Assembly (NCBI RefSeq): GCF_020880695.1
Contig: NZ_JAJIWO010000003.1
Location: 1-64,000, forward strand
From: Mucilaginibacter sp. UR6-11
GTDB lineage: Bacteria; Bacteroidota; Bacteroidia; Sphingobacteriales; Sphingobacteriaceae
Direction of reading: 5' to 3'
Length of the DNA stretch: 64,000 bases
The notes under the pieces are model-generated. The model was given only the letters and a program-made list of their open reading frames with translations, was not told where the DNA came from and ran no database searches. The translations under genes and the position numbers were made by a program. Shown here piece by piece: positions 24,998-34,788 of the stretch; position 1 is the stretch's first letter; each line of letters opens with the position of its first letter.

Positions 24998-25102
24998 TAC
25001 GTTTCCAAAGGGCAAATTTATTCTTTTATAATTCAAAAACGGCAGCTTAACACTTTTTAACATTTAAAATATCAAACGTTGAGGGGTTTGCAATATTATA
25101 AG

Positions 25103-25561
25103 CTATTTATCGGGGCTGTCAGGCTTGTAGTTTAACGTTAGCTGATTGATTTTTTTTAGCATATCCGTCAGATACAACTTATCAGCTTCGCTGATATGGG
25201 CATTCAAATAATTGTTAAACTGTTTTACAACAATGCGGGCCTGATGCCGTTTTTCTTTACCCAGTGCGGTTAAATATATTTTAACTGATCTTTTATCGCC
25301 CTGATTTGATTCACGGTAGATCAGCCCGGTTTCTTCCAGCTGATTAAGCATCCGCGACAGGCTGGTTGATTTTAAGCCAAGCAGGGCGGCTGCCTGCGAT
25401 ACCGTGGTGCCTTCTTCTTCATCAATATTGATCAACAAATAACCTATTGACTGGGTTATCCCAAAATCAGTAACCAGGGCGTTGTATTTGTTTGCTACGG
25501 TTTGCCAAACTATTTTCAAAAAATAGTCAATGGTTTCCTGATGTTTTATACTGCCCTGCAT
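25103..25561 (-). CDS. MarR family transcriptional regulator
   Basis: 152 residues from the ATG at 25561 (an in-frame ATG at 25630 gives an implausible hydrophobic extension). Winged helix: GTTVSQAAALLGLKSTSLSRMLNQLEETGLIYRESNQGDKRSVKIYLT (about 55-105), including the wing motif DKRSVKIYLT, with helical ends for dimerisation. MarR proteins respond to phenolics, oxidants or lipids. It is divergent from the outer-membrane protein gene at 25708, a possible target. No clear operator palindrome seen. Confidence 0.9.
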   Translation of the reverse strand: MQGSIKHQETIDYFLKIVWQTVANKYNALVTDFGITQSIGYLLINIDEEEGTTVSQAAALLGLKSTSLSRMLNQLEETGLIYRESNQGDKRSVKIYLTALGKEKRHQARIVVKQFNNYLNAHISEADKLYLTDMLKKINQLTLNYKPDSPDK

Positions 25562-25707
25562 TGATATAAACTTAGCTGTTTTTATTACGCAATTGTAAGT
25601 AAATTTTATGACACTGATAGCTTGTTTCAAACGTGCCGGCGGTTATTAAACCTTGCCGTCTTTTAGATGTCTTTAGCATAAATTAAAAAAACTCACGTTA
25701 TAGTATC

Positions 25708-26205
25708 ATGAAAAACACAACTTACCTGTTACTTATTGCAGTTGCTTTTTTATTTACAACCGCGCGGTCAAATGCGCAGGACTATAAAGCAGCAGCCGGT
25801 TTAAAATTCGGCGGTTATGAAAACGGTATATCCGGCAAATATTTTTTAGATAAAAGCGTAGCGCTGGAAGGCCTGCTTGGTTTCAGGCAAAGCGGCGTGG
25901 TTTTTACCGGCCTGTATGAAATTCATCAGGAAGCATTTCATGTCCCTGAACTGAAATTTTATTATGGTTTTGGCGCGCACATCGGCTCTGTTGGTTCAGG
26001 CACCTACCGTACCTTTAACGGCGATGACCGGATTTACACCAAGCCGCAATTATTATTGGGCGCCGATGGTGCCATAGGTTTGGAATACCTGATACCCAAC
26101 TCGCCCATAGCCGTGAGCCTTGATCTTAATCCTCGGGTCGAACTGGCTACCGGTCCGTTCTTTGACCTGGCGCCGGGCTTGGGTATAAAGTACATTTTTA
26201 AATAG
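25708..26205 (+). CDS. Small secreted beta-barrel-like outer-membrane protein
   Basis: 165 residues: signal peptide (KNTTYLLLIAVAFLFTTARSNAQ), then alternating hydrophobic beta strands with Gly/aromatic turns (AAGLKFGGYENGISGKYFL, FYYGFGAHIGS) and a C-terminal strand ending LGIKYIFK, with an aromatic residue near the end as in barrel proteins. Size suggests an 8-strand barrel. Function unknown; similar small proteins are common in Bacteroidota. Followed by a strong terminator, so probably monocistronic. Confidence 0.75.
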   Translation: MKNTTYLLLIAVAFLFTTARSNAQDYKAAAGLKFGGYENGISGKYFLDKSVALEGLLGFRQSGVVFTGLYEIHQEAFHVPELKFYYGFGAHIGSVGSGTYRTFNGDDRIYTKPQLLLGADGAIGLEYLIPNSPIAVSLDLNPRVELATGPFFDLAPGLGIKYIFK

Positions 26206-26216
26206 CGGGTAATCGC

Positions 26217-26258
26217 AAATCAGCTTTGTCAATGTTAAAAATTGACAAAGCTGATTTT
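26217..26258 (+). terminator. Intrinsic terminator of the barrel-protein gene
   Basis: A perfect 17-bp stem (26217-26233 with 26241-26257) around a 7-base loop GTTAAAA, ending in TTTT. It starts 11 bases after the stop and separates this gene from the convergent subtilisin-like gene. Confidence 0.85.
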
Positions 26259-26285
26259 AATATTTTAAGCCGGCATACACGTTTC

Positions 26286-29200
26286 TTACCGCATTATCAA
26301 CACCTTCTCGGCATACACCTTCGATCCCAGTACAACTTTCAGCACATAAGCTCCGGCTGCCAGGTTGCCTACATTTATCACCGTACTGAAATTTCCGGCC
26401 GATATGGTTTGTGTTTTAGTATACGCTAGGGCACCGTTACTCTGTATCAGCGACAGGGTGAGGTTATCCGCTGTCTTGGCGGTAAAAACCACGTTTAGCT
26501 GCTGACTTGCCGGCTCAGGAAAAGTAACCAGCCCGATGTCGGTATCAGTACCCGGATGTAAAGCCGTTAACGCATATTTAAACACATCTGACAGCAGCGC
26601 ACAGCCGGAATTTATCGTAACCATAACCTGGTAATTGCCGCTTTGCAGCGCCATAAAAGTTTGCCCGGTAGCGCCGTCAATGGGCCGGCCATCCAGATAC
26701 CATTGGTTGCCACCGGCAAAACTTGACGTTAAGGTTGTGCCTGATTGGGTGATAACCGGCCTGGATAAACTTACCGGCAGCCTGGCAGCTGACTTACAGC
26801 CTGCACTTTTAAGCTGGATATTATACAGATAATAGTAAAATCCTTTATAGTAAGTGGTATCCGTTCCCTGTACGGCATCATTGCCGGTGATACTAAATAT
26901 ATTACCCACTTTAAACGGGTAGCCGGTTACACCGGCATTATTACGGTATAGCGTAACGCTGGCATCATAAACAGGTGTAATGGTATAACTACCTGCGGCC
27001 GGCAGCAACAGGTTTAAATTATAAACCCGTCCAGGGTCGTTGGGGTCATCGGGCAATGCCCCGGCTTGCGGGTTTGACCTGGTTGCCTGGGCGTTGATAC
27101 TGGTAGTAGCTACCACTTTGCCAAAGGCATCGGTTACATTAAAGGTAATTACCCCCGGGTTACCCACGTATAACCGGGCGCTTTGTATGATAACAGGAAC
27201 CGCAGTATAAACTTTGATAGCCGGCGAGAACTGGTTATAACCGCCACCCGAAAATATATTTTTAGTGGCCGGGCCAACCGTAGCGGTAAAATCATTTAAA
27301 CCGGCATAATAGGTATTGTTTACAGGCGCAACCGCTGTCAGCGCGTCAGATCCGTAGGCAATTGGCAAGGCATCATTGCTGTTTTTATACCAGAACAAGG
27401 TACCGTCGCCGCCGCCGGATAGTATGTGCTGATTGATATTATTACAGTAAACCGCGCTCAGATTAACCGGTGCGCCCGGCGTAAATATGGTCACATTTTG
27501 TACTACCTGGTTATTGCCGCTAAAAGGATCATTAGGCAAGGCTGCCGAGGCTGTAACCGTATAAGTTGCACCGGCAACAAAATTAAAAGTGGTGCTAAAA
27601 GTAAAGTTATCTTCCTGTAATGGTGCAAGTGTAGCCGTATAGGTTTCACTGATATTGGTTACGGTATTGTCTGCCGCTTTAATTGATACAGTAAGCGGGA
27701 TGTTTGCAATCGGGCCCGCACCATAATTTTTAACCGTAACGGTGATAGACGTGGTTCCGCTGCAGGTACCGGTGGCCTGTGGGTTAACTATTGCTTTTAT
27801 ACCGGCATCGGTATTGGTTTTCAAAAACAGCGCCCGGTAATCCTGGGTTTCGCCTTTGGCATAAGTACCGCATGGCTGTATGGTAGTGGCGTCGCTGGTT
27901 TCGGTCAATACAACGCGCATCAGGCTAAAATTACCCGGTATTACCGTTGTTGGTATGGTGATATTGGTATTATAGGTACCTGTTCCGTTTATGATATTAG
28001 TTGTTGCAACTAATTCGCCCGCATCAAAAATACCGTTGTTGTCCCAGTCAATAAACACTTTTGCAACCTTATTAAAATTACTACCGCAGGTACCCAGGGC
28101 TAGGCTTAAAGGGTAAGTTTTACCCTGCTCCAACTGTGCGGTAAGGTTGGTATAATCGCTGTAAGAAGTACAACCCGCGGCGGGTGTGTTGTTGATATTT
28201 GCCACGCTGACGTTATTGATGCGCGAGTCGGCAGTTGACGAAGGGGCCGACGCGCAATACGTTGCGCCGCCCACACCAGTAACTATAAGCGAATAAGGTT
28301 GTGCGCCTGATTGTAATACCGCTTTATGCGAAACCGTAATTGTGTAGGTTTTACCCGGTATGCCGTTGGCGATATAAACCTGTTCAATGTTATCCCTTAT
28401 ATTATCCCCTCTTGTTGCGGGTGCCGATGGATTTAACACATCTAAAACCCAGGGCATATAATTAGTTGTACCGTCGCTTACGCGGATATCCAGATCATTA
28501 ATCAGTTTGGGGGTACGGTTATTAATTACCCCGTCGGCGGTTGCGGTAGCTTGCGGATCAGTCCATGATATAGTAGCCGCCAGCGGCCCATTGCCCGACG
28601 CAACAACCGTAAAAGTTTGCACCTGGCCCTGCGCCAGTGTATTTTCTTTGATAAGGCTTTTGCCGTTATTATCTGTTATAACCTGTGTAGCCGCAGGCAT
28701 ACTTAGCAACCCCCAGCCATAAATATAATCAGGGCCCACATTCCCGGCGTCAATAGCGGTATGGCAGGCCAGCCCCTTTAATGTTGCGGCGCGCATAAAC
28801 GCCCCGTTATTTTTTTGGGCATAATACTCCTGTAATAACAGCAACGAACCGGTAACGTTCGGGGCCGAAAAGGAAGTACCGTCCTCGGCAGTATAGGATT
28901 GGGGACCACTGCTGCTGGTAGATAAAATATTAACGCCATCGGCTACAAGATCAGGCTTAATGCGCCCGTCATCAGTTGGGCCTATGCTGCTAAAATAGGC
29001 TACTTTGGCATCGGCGCCACTTGCGGGGCCGTTGGGTAATGGGTTTATGGCGCCCACTGTTAAGATATTTTTAGCGGTGCCGGTTGTAGCTATAACATCA
29101 TAGCTTGTATTGCTGCTTATGGTGGCCGGGCGCGGGCCTTTGTTTACAATGGTTGGGTTGGTGCGGCTGGCATATCCCCAATAAGTCGCACCCACGTCTG

Positions 29201-30020
29201 GGCCCGGATATCCATGATTGTTGCCTGACGACTCTACGATTAAATAGTAAGGCGCATTATAAGCTATTTTATCCCAGGCCGCCGTACGCGAATCATAAAA
29301 ACCGAAACTATAATCAACCGAATCACCCGGCAAGCCATACCACTCCCACCTTGACTGGGCGTCGTTGTAATCCCAGCCGGCAATATCACCGTAAGAGTGG
29401 TTTGATAATAGTAAGCCGGCTGCGTTGCGGCTCATTTCGGCCACGTCATTATTATAATCAAATGATAACAGGGTGCCCATGTTAAAAGCCATGCCCTTTG
29501 CCGGCGCATAAACGCCTTTTGCCAGTAAGGTTCCGGCCACGTGGGTAGCATGATCCAATATAGTCGCAGTGTCTTTAAGAGATATTACCTTGCCCGCAAA
29601 TTCCTGATGGGCAGAATATACCCATCCACCATCCCACATGGCCAGTTTGTTATTTAAAAAGGTGCTTGACCCGGTCAGGTTTAACCCGGTTGAACCACCG
29701 GGATATAGCTGGTTGGTACCGGTGGTAGCCGCCGCAGCCGCGTTGTCATGCGTCGTTAAATATTTCGGAAACCCCAGTTTGGTTATATTTAGTAAGGATA
29801 CCAGCCCGCCCCTGCGGGTACGCCTGTTGACTAACCAGCTATGGCTGTTTGCCAGTGAAAGCGCCTGTTGATGGCTTCTGGTATACGAACTGTCTGCCGC
29901 GACAGCGATATTATTTAGCTCCTTTTTCTTTGCATCGGTAACCAGTATTTGCTGGCTGAATCCCCGGCTTGCAAACATCACTAACACAAACAATAACGCA
30001 CCACGGTAAATTTTATTCAT
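26286..30020 (-). CDS. Large secreted subtilisin-like (S8) serine protease with GEVED and sorting domains
   Basis: About 1244 residues from the ATG at 30020, which begins a signal peptide (NKIYRGALLFVLVMFASRGFSQ). The S8 domain shows the triad Asp130 (MWDGG), His160 (DHATHVAGT) and Ser383 (DGTSFSAPNV). Then come a P-domain-like beta region, a GEVED domain (CGSNFNKVAKVFIDWDNNG), a CARDB-like segment (VTVKNYGAGPIANIPLTV), and a C-terminal beta domain (FPEPASQQLNV ... AEKVLIMR). The last fits a T9SS type A signal with Glu replacing the usual Asn. Exported, probably to the cell surface. Divergent from the two giant surface proteins. Confidence 0.88.
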   Translation of the reverse strand: MNKIYRGALLFVLVMFASRGFSQQILVTDAKKKELNNIAVAADSSYTRSHQQALSLANSHSWLVNRRTRRGGLVSLLNITKLGFPKYLTTHDNAAAAATTGTNQLYPGGSTGLNLTGSSTFLNNKLAMWDGGWVYSAHQEFAGKVISLKDTATILDHATHVAGTLLAKGVYAPAKGMAFNMGTLLSFDYNNDVAEMSRNAAGLLLSNHSYGDIAGWDYNDAQSRWEWYGLPGDSVDYSFGFYDSRTAAWDKIAYNAPYYLIVESSGNNHGYPGPDVGATYWGYASRTNPTIVNKGPRPATISSNTSYDVIATTGTAKNILTVGAINPLPNGPASGADAKVAYFSSIGPTDDGRIKPDLVADGVNILSTSSSGPQSYTAEDGTSFSAPNVTGSLLLLQEYYAQKNNGAFMRAATLKGLACHTAIDAGNVGPDYIYGWGLLSMPAATQVITDNNGKSLIKENTLAQGQVQTFTVVASGNGPLAATISWTDPQATATADGVINNRTPKLINDLDIRVSDGTTNYMPWVLDVLNPSAPATRGDNIRDNIEQVYIANGIPGKTYTITVSHKAVLQSGAQPYSLIVTGVGGATYCASAPSSTADSRINNVSVANINNTPAAGCTSYSDYTNLTAQLEQGKTYPLSLALGTCGSNFNKVAKVFIDWDNNGIFDAGELVATTNIINGTGTYNTNITIPTTVIPGNFSLMRVVLTETSDATTIQPCGTYAKGETQDYRALFLKTNTDAGIKAIVNPQATGTCSGTTSITVTVKNYGAGPIANIPLTVSIKAADNTVTNISETYTATLAPLQEDNFTFSTTFNFVAGATYTVTASAALPNDPFSGNNQVVQNVTIFTPGAPVNLSAVYCNNINQHILSGGGDGTLFWYKNSNDALPIAYGSDALTAVAPVNNTYYAGLNDFTATVGPATKNIFSGGGYNQFSPAIKVYTAVPVIIQSARLYVGNPGVITFNVTDAFGKVVATTSINAQATRSNPQAGALPDDPNDPGRVYNLNLLLPAAGSYTITPVYDASVTLYRNNAGVTGYPFKVGNIFSITGNDAVQGTDTTYYKGFYYYLYNIQLKSAGCKSAARLPVSLSRPVITQSGTTLTSSFAGGNQWYLDGRPIDGATGQTFMALQSGNYQVMVTINSGCALLSDVFKYALTALHPGTDTDIGLVTFPEPASQQLNVVFTAKTADNLTLSLIQSNGALAYTKTQTISAGNFSTVINVGNLAAGAYVLKVVLGSKVYAEKVLIMR

Positions 30021-30392
30021 ATACGTATTTTGATATCGCCTGGTGGTTATAACAAGCGGGTAACAAGTTACAGCATTTTTAATCATCAATGAAATTTTAC
30101 GTTTCAAACATTATTGCCATCCATAAACACCATTTTGATAAAACTAAAGAGCAGGATTTATACGAGGCTCATAATCAATCGTTAAACCATAAATAACAAC
30201 CGGCAACGTAGAATTTGCACCCTTTTCCGGGGAATAAATTCTATACTTTTTGTTGATTTTTTTACCCGCTTAAAACACGAATGAGCCCGATCAATTTTAA
30301 TACCGTCTAATTAGGACATTTCACGGGTATTGGAATAAAAAAAAGGGGCGTAGCATAATTTTTGCCTCTAATGGTCAAATCACAATTGCGAA
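30021..30392. other. Divergent intergenic region of the secretome island
   Basis: 372 bases between the S8 protease and the first giant T9SS protein, AT-rich, with no credible gene. TA-N3-TTTG at 30357-30364 is one base too long for a -7 box but lies 29 bases before the plus-strand start. No repeat or hairpin stood out. Confidence 0.45.
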
Positions 30393-33300
30393 TTGAAAAA
30401 ACGGCTGCTAAAATATTTCACCACATTTTTATCTGCCATTGGTTTGCTCAATTACAGCAATGCCTTTGGACAGGTTACCGTTAACGTGATCAGCAATAGC
30501 AGCATTACTCCAAATCTTGTCAGGAATGATGGTAATTCTTACGCAGTATTTGGTTTTGATATACAGGTCGGCGCAACAGCTCCAAGTCCGGCCATCCAGG
30601 GGATACGAATAACCGTAACCGCATTAACCGGCGGAGGCACTTTAAACAGCAGCGAACCTTTTTCATCTTTTATTTTATATAAATCTAATACAGGCAGTTC
30701 AACCTATACCCCGGCAACTGTTACCTCTGTAAACGTTTCTGGTTCAAATACCAATAACGGGATACAATTTCAAATCGCATCCGGCCTTCCATTGTCGGCC
30801 AATACCCATAACTATTATTTTTTGGTGGTTAAACCATCTACCAATCTTAATCAAACCAGCTTTTCAACGGGCGTTTTCGATATAAATAACGGGCTGTTCT
30901 CTGACCAAAACTTTACAACCGGTACCAATATAGCCCACGCCACGTATGCAACCAGCACCGCTAATTTTGCGGTAGGAAGGATACTTTACTGGACCGCAAA
31001 TAACGCTACATCAGCAACTACTGCCGTATGGAGTAATACTGGTAACTGGACCGAAAGTGCAGCCAACCCAGTTAACCCCGCTACTGCTGTACCTAATGCG
31101 GGCGATATCGTTATCATTGGTAAAACGGTAGCCTATAAATATCAGCCGCTTATTAATGCTGCAGCCTCGGCCGGCAGTATAACTATCGGCACCACGCAAA
31201 ATACAAGTGGCACCCTGAGTTACCCTACGCTTACAGTCAATTCAACCCTTACGGTAACCGGCGCTATTACGCAAACCGGCAACTGGTCAGTAAGTAATAC
31301 TGCCGGAACATTTACAACAACGATAACAGGCACCGGGACGATAACGGCAACAACATTAAATGTCGGCGATGGTGTCGCCACCGTGATACCGGCCGGGGCA
31401 AATCAGCCGAATACCGGGTTAACCTTCAGCATGACCGGCACCGGCGCGTTGACGCTATCAGGCGATTTGAATATCGTGTCATCCACAAATACAAATGGCG
31501 GCTTTGGCCCGGGCAATTTACTGGTGAGCAGCGGCACCATAACCTGCGCACGGGTAGTAACCAGCAACAGTACGGGTATAAGAAGCTCATTAAGCATGAG
31601 CGGCGGAACTTTGAATTTAACAGGCAGCACGCCTTTCAGTTTAGCAGGGGGCACTAATTACTTTGCGTTTGGCAGCGGCAGCACCGTCAATTATTCGGGC
31701 ACAAATCAAACCCTGTTTATTGATTTGCCCCAGCCCGGCGGTACCACTACTGCCCATTATTATAACCTTAATTTTGGCGGCTCCGGTACCAAATCGCCTA
31801 ATACTGCCGGAACATTGGCTATAGATGGTAATTTAACCACAGCAGCAAACAGCACCCCGGTTGTTGATTTTACGGTTAACAATTCAACTATTACGGTGGC
31901 CGGCTCGGTTACCAATGTTTCGGGCGCTACGATCAAACAGGGAACTAATCCATTAACAATTACCGGCGCATTAAATAATGCGGGTACTTTTACAGGCGGC
32001 CCAGGCCAGGCAGCTTTAAATGTCGGCGGCGCTTTCACCAATTCGGGCAGTTTTACGCCGGGCACCGGTACGGTAACCTTTAACGGCGATTATACCAACT
32101 CTTCGGTATTTAATTATAGCGCCGGCACTATTGTATTTAACAATTCTGCTGCAAACGCATCAAAATCCGTAACAGATAATTCTACTGCCGGCACGTTGTT
32201 TAATAATGTAACTTTTACAGGATCAGACACTACCAATGCGCCGATAAATTTATTAACTGCCCATTCCGGCAAATTTTCAGTTTCAAGCACCGGCTTATTA
32301 AAGTTAAGCAATGCTACTACAAAGGTAGCCGCAGGAAACGGGCTGTTAACTTTAAAATCAGATGTTAACGGATCTGCAACCGTTGATGTTATCCAGCAGG
32401 GGTCGCGTATATCGGGTAATGTTAAAGTTGAACGTTTTATCACCGGCGGCAGTTTAACCTATCGCGGCTACCGTTTACTTTCTTCGCCGGTGGCCACCAC
32501 AACCGGGGCTTACAGCTTAAGTTATTTAAAAGGCAGCGGCAGTTATTTAACAGGCGCCGGCGGGCCGGCAAATGGCTTTGACGCTATGGGTAACCCAACC
32601 ATATACGCTTACCGCGAGGATATACCTAACACAGCTTTATCCGGCTCAAATTACAGGGCTGTAACAAAAATCAATAACACACCCGCATCAAGTATCAATA
32701 CGGTTGACGGCGACTCGCCTTATCCGTTATATCTCGGTACAGGCATTTTATTCTTTTATCGCGGTAATAACAGCACATCAGCAAGTACGCCCCCAAATAG
32801 TTTGGCGCTTACACAAACCGGTTACCTGAACCAGGGAACTATAACATTTAAAAATTGGTATACCGGCGCCGGTACCTTGTCATTTAGCAGCACTGATCAG
32901 TCCATTAAAGGTTTTAACCTGGCCGGTAACCCCTACGCCAGTTCGATAGACTGGAATACGCATTGGAACAATACTACCGCCACCAATAGCGGCACCGGCA
33001 TACAAGCGTACAATCTGGGGCATTCAGTTTATATCTATAACGCTGTAACTAAAAACTACTCGATATGGACCAGCACCGGGCCAAACAGCGGTACGGCCGC
33101 CGGGTCTCCGGGCGCGTCAAACATTATTCCGGCCGGCCAGGGTTTCTTTGTCCTGGCAAATGGTGCAGGTGCAAAGCTTATTTTCAATGAAAGCGCCAAA
33201 GTAACCGCAAAACCCGCCAACTTACTGCTAAATGCTGCTGAGGCACCGGTTGACAGGCATTTGCGTGTGCAACTGGCTAAGGATTCTGTCAATAAAGACG

Positions 33301-34241
33301 AAACCGTTGTAATGTTTAACAGCACCGCAAGTGCTGAATATTCAGAAGATAAAGACGCTCTCTATTTAAGAGGCAGCGGTTTGGTCAACCTGTCAAGCAC
33401 TTCAAGTAACCACCGGTTATTGGGTTTTTACCAGTTACCGCTTCCGAAAAAATCACAGGCGATCTCCTTAAATATTGCTGTTGCGGGTGCCGGCGCTTAC
33501 CAGTTAAGCCTTACCGAGGCAACCAATATGCCCGACGTGATTGATGTATGGTTAAAAGATGCTTATAAAAAAGACTCGCTTGATATCAAACATAACCCTA
33601 AGTACAACTTTACCGTGTCGGCTGACACTAATACGGCAGGCTCACGCAGGTTTAGCCTGGTAATAAAGTTAAACCAGGCCAGGATGGTTCACCTGTTAAA
33701 TTTCACGGCCAGTAAAAACGCAGATGATGTTAAATTAACCTGGAGAGCAGAGAACGAGGCTAACTACACAACATATATCCTTCAACGCAGCACCGATAAC
33801 GGCAAATCATTCCTGGTGCTGGATAGCCTGACCTCTGTAAATTCAGGCACCTATAATGATCTTGACCCTTCCCCGGTAAAGGGACTTAACCAATATCGTT
33901 TAAAACAAATAGATCTTGTCGGCAATGTTTCTTATTCAAATATTGTAAATATAATGTATGCCCAACCCGCGGCCAATAACATAGCCGGCGACCGGATTAA
34001 GGTTTACCCTAACCCTGCATCAACCACCATAAACTTAGCGATAAAAACGGCGACAGAAACAGCGCCCAACTATAAAATAACAATTATCAATAGCTCCGGA
34101 GTTATAGTTAAAACAGCTATCTCATCAAGTACTGAATGGCACGGTGATGTAAATGAATTATCGCCCGGCATTTATTTCATCAAGGTTATGGATTCAAAAG
34201 AAGATTCTATAACCGGTAAAAACACTTTTATTAAACTGTAA
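30393..34241 (+). CDS. Giant T9SS-secreted surface protein (1282 aa)
   Basis: 1282 residues beginning at TTG; an in-frame stop at 30369-30371 and the signal peptide (KKRLLKYFTTFLSAIGLLNYSNAFGQ) fix it. Residues about 30-190 form a beta domain, and about 200-670 are low-complexity beta-helix-like repeats rich in Gly, Thr, Asn and Ser. From residue 679 the sequence is closely related to the end of the 2143-residue protein downstream. The last about 80 residues are a T9SS type A sorting domain (IKVYPNPASTTINLAI, GIYFIKVM, FIKL). Exported and attached to or released from the cell surface. Adhesion or carbohydrate contact is a guess. Confidence 0.85.
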   Translation: MKKRLLKYFTTFLSAIGLLNYSNAFGQVTVNVISNSSITPNLVRNDGNSYAVFGFDIQVGATAPSPAIQGIRITVTALTGGGTLNSSEPFSSFILYKSNTGSSTYTPATVTSVNVSGSNTNNGIQFQIASGLPLSANTHNYYFLVVKPSTNLNQTSFSTGVFDINNGLFSDQNFTTGTNIAHATYATSTANFAVGRILYWTANNATSATTAVWSNTGNWTESAANPVNPATAVPNAGDIVIIGKTVAYKYQPLINAAASAGSITIGTTQNTSGTLSYPTLTVNSTLTVTGAITQTGNWSVSNTAGTFTTTITGTGTITATTLNVGDGVATVIPAGANQPNTGLTFSMTGTGALTLSGDLNIVSSTNTNGGFGPGNLLVSSGTITCARVVTSNSTGIRSSLSMSGGTLNLTGSTPFSLAGGTNYFAFGSGSTVNYSGTNQTLFIDLPQPGGTTTAHYYNLNFGGSGTKSPNTAGTLAIDGNLTTAANSTPVVDFTVNNSTITVAGSVTNVSGATIKQGTNPLTITGALNNAGTFTGGPGQAALNVGGAFTNSGSFTPGTGTVTFNGDYTNSSVFNYSAGTIVFNNSAANASKSVTDNSTAGTLFNNVTFTGSDTTNAPINLLTAHSGKFSVSSTGLLKLSNATTKVAAGNGLLTLKSDVNGSATVDVIQQGSRISGNVKVERFITGGSLTYRGYRLLSSPVATTTGAYSLSYLKGSGSYLTGAGGPANGFDAMGNPTIYAYREDIPNTALSGSNYRAVTKINNTPASSINTVDGDSPYPLYLGTGILFFYRGNNSTSASTPPNSLALTQTGYLNQGTITFKNWYTGAGTLSFSSTDQSIKGFNLAGNPYASSIDWNTHWNNTTATNSGTGIQAYNLGHSVYIYNAVTKNYSIWTSTGPNSGTAAGSPGASNIIPAGQGFFVLANGAGAKLIFNESAKVTAKPANLLLNAAEAPVDRHLRVQLAKDSVNKDETVVMFNSTASAEYSEDKDALYLRGSGLVNLSSTSSNHRLLGFYQLPLPKKSQAISLNIAVAGAGAYQLSLTEATNMPDVIDVWLKDAYKKDSLDIKHNPKYNFTVSADTNTAGSRRFSLVIKLNQARMVHLLNFTASKNADDVKLTWRAENEANYTTYILQRSTDNGKSFLVLDSLTSVNSGTYNDLDPSPVKGLNQYRLKQIDLVGNVSYSNIVNIMYAQPAANNIAGDRIKVYPNPASTTINLAIKTATETAPNYKITIINSSGVIVKTAISSSTEWHGDVNELSPGIYFIKVMDSKEDSITGKNTFIKL

Positions 34242-34257
34242 TGTCAATATCCCAGAA

Positions 34258-34461
34258 ATGAAAAAAAGAATAATTTTAATTTGCCTGTTTTTGCTTGCCC
34301 CGGTTATTAAACTGTTTGCGCAACTACCACCCGTGCCATGCGACCCGGATGAATGCCCCATCGACTCGTGGGTGATCCTATTTGCATTGGCGGTATTAAC
34401 CATTACTATATTGCACTTATATAATAAGCAAAAAATATCTAACAAATCTTCTTTTGATTAG
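34258..34461 (+). CDS. Small membrane protein with PID motif near a C-terminal helix
   Basis: 67 residues: signal peptide (KKRIILICLFLLAPVIKLFAQ), a short Pro/Asp/Cys segment (LPPVPCDPDECPIDSW), one membrane helix (VILFALAVLTITILHLY) and a basic tail. The order PID, hydrophobic helix, basic end resembles the PID-CTERM sorting-tail pattern of Bacteroidota, though the usual Gly after PID is missing. Lies 16 bases after the first giant protein, so very likely co-transcribed. Function unknown. Confidence 0.65.
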   Translation: MKKRIILICLFLLAPVIKLFAQLPPVPCDPDECPIDSWVILFALAVLTITILHLYNKQKISNKSSFD

Positions 34462-34788
34462 GCGTTTTCGGTTAGGTTAATATCAATACAACTGAAATAT
34501 GCTTTTGCTGCGGGTAACGATTGTTAACCCGCGGTACCAAAAGAATAAATTAATAATTGGTTTTTTATTGAAATAAAATAATAATATTCATTAAATCATT
34601 AATTATCGCATATAATATCATTATAATAAATCATATATAATTTATTTAATGACAATAATTTTATCAATAGCCAGTAAATCCACAGCTAAAAAATATTATC
34701 AGTGAAAAAAATATCGTATTATTATAGGCTAAAATAATAACACTTACAGTCTCTTTAAAATTGTAAACCTATCATTCATCAAAATTAT
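34462..34788. other. AT-rich spacer with an imperfect hairpin
   Basis: 327 bases. Near its start GCGGGTAAC (34510-34518) pairs with GTTAACCCGC (34523-34532), one base bulged. CTTTTG (34502-34507) and CAAAAG (34538-34543) flank it as a second paired layer. No T-tract follows, so it is not a standard terminator. The rest (34550-34788) is over 80 percent A+T with no gene, and presumably holds the promoter of the 2143-residue protein. Confidence 0.5.
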
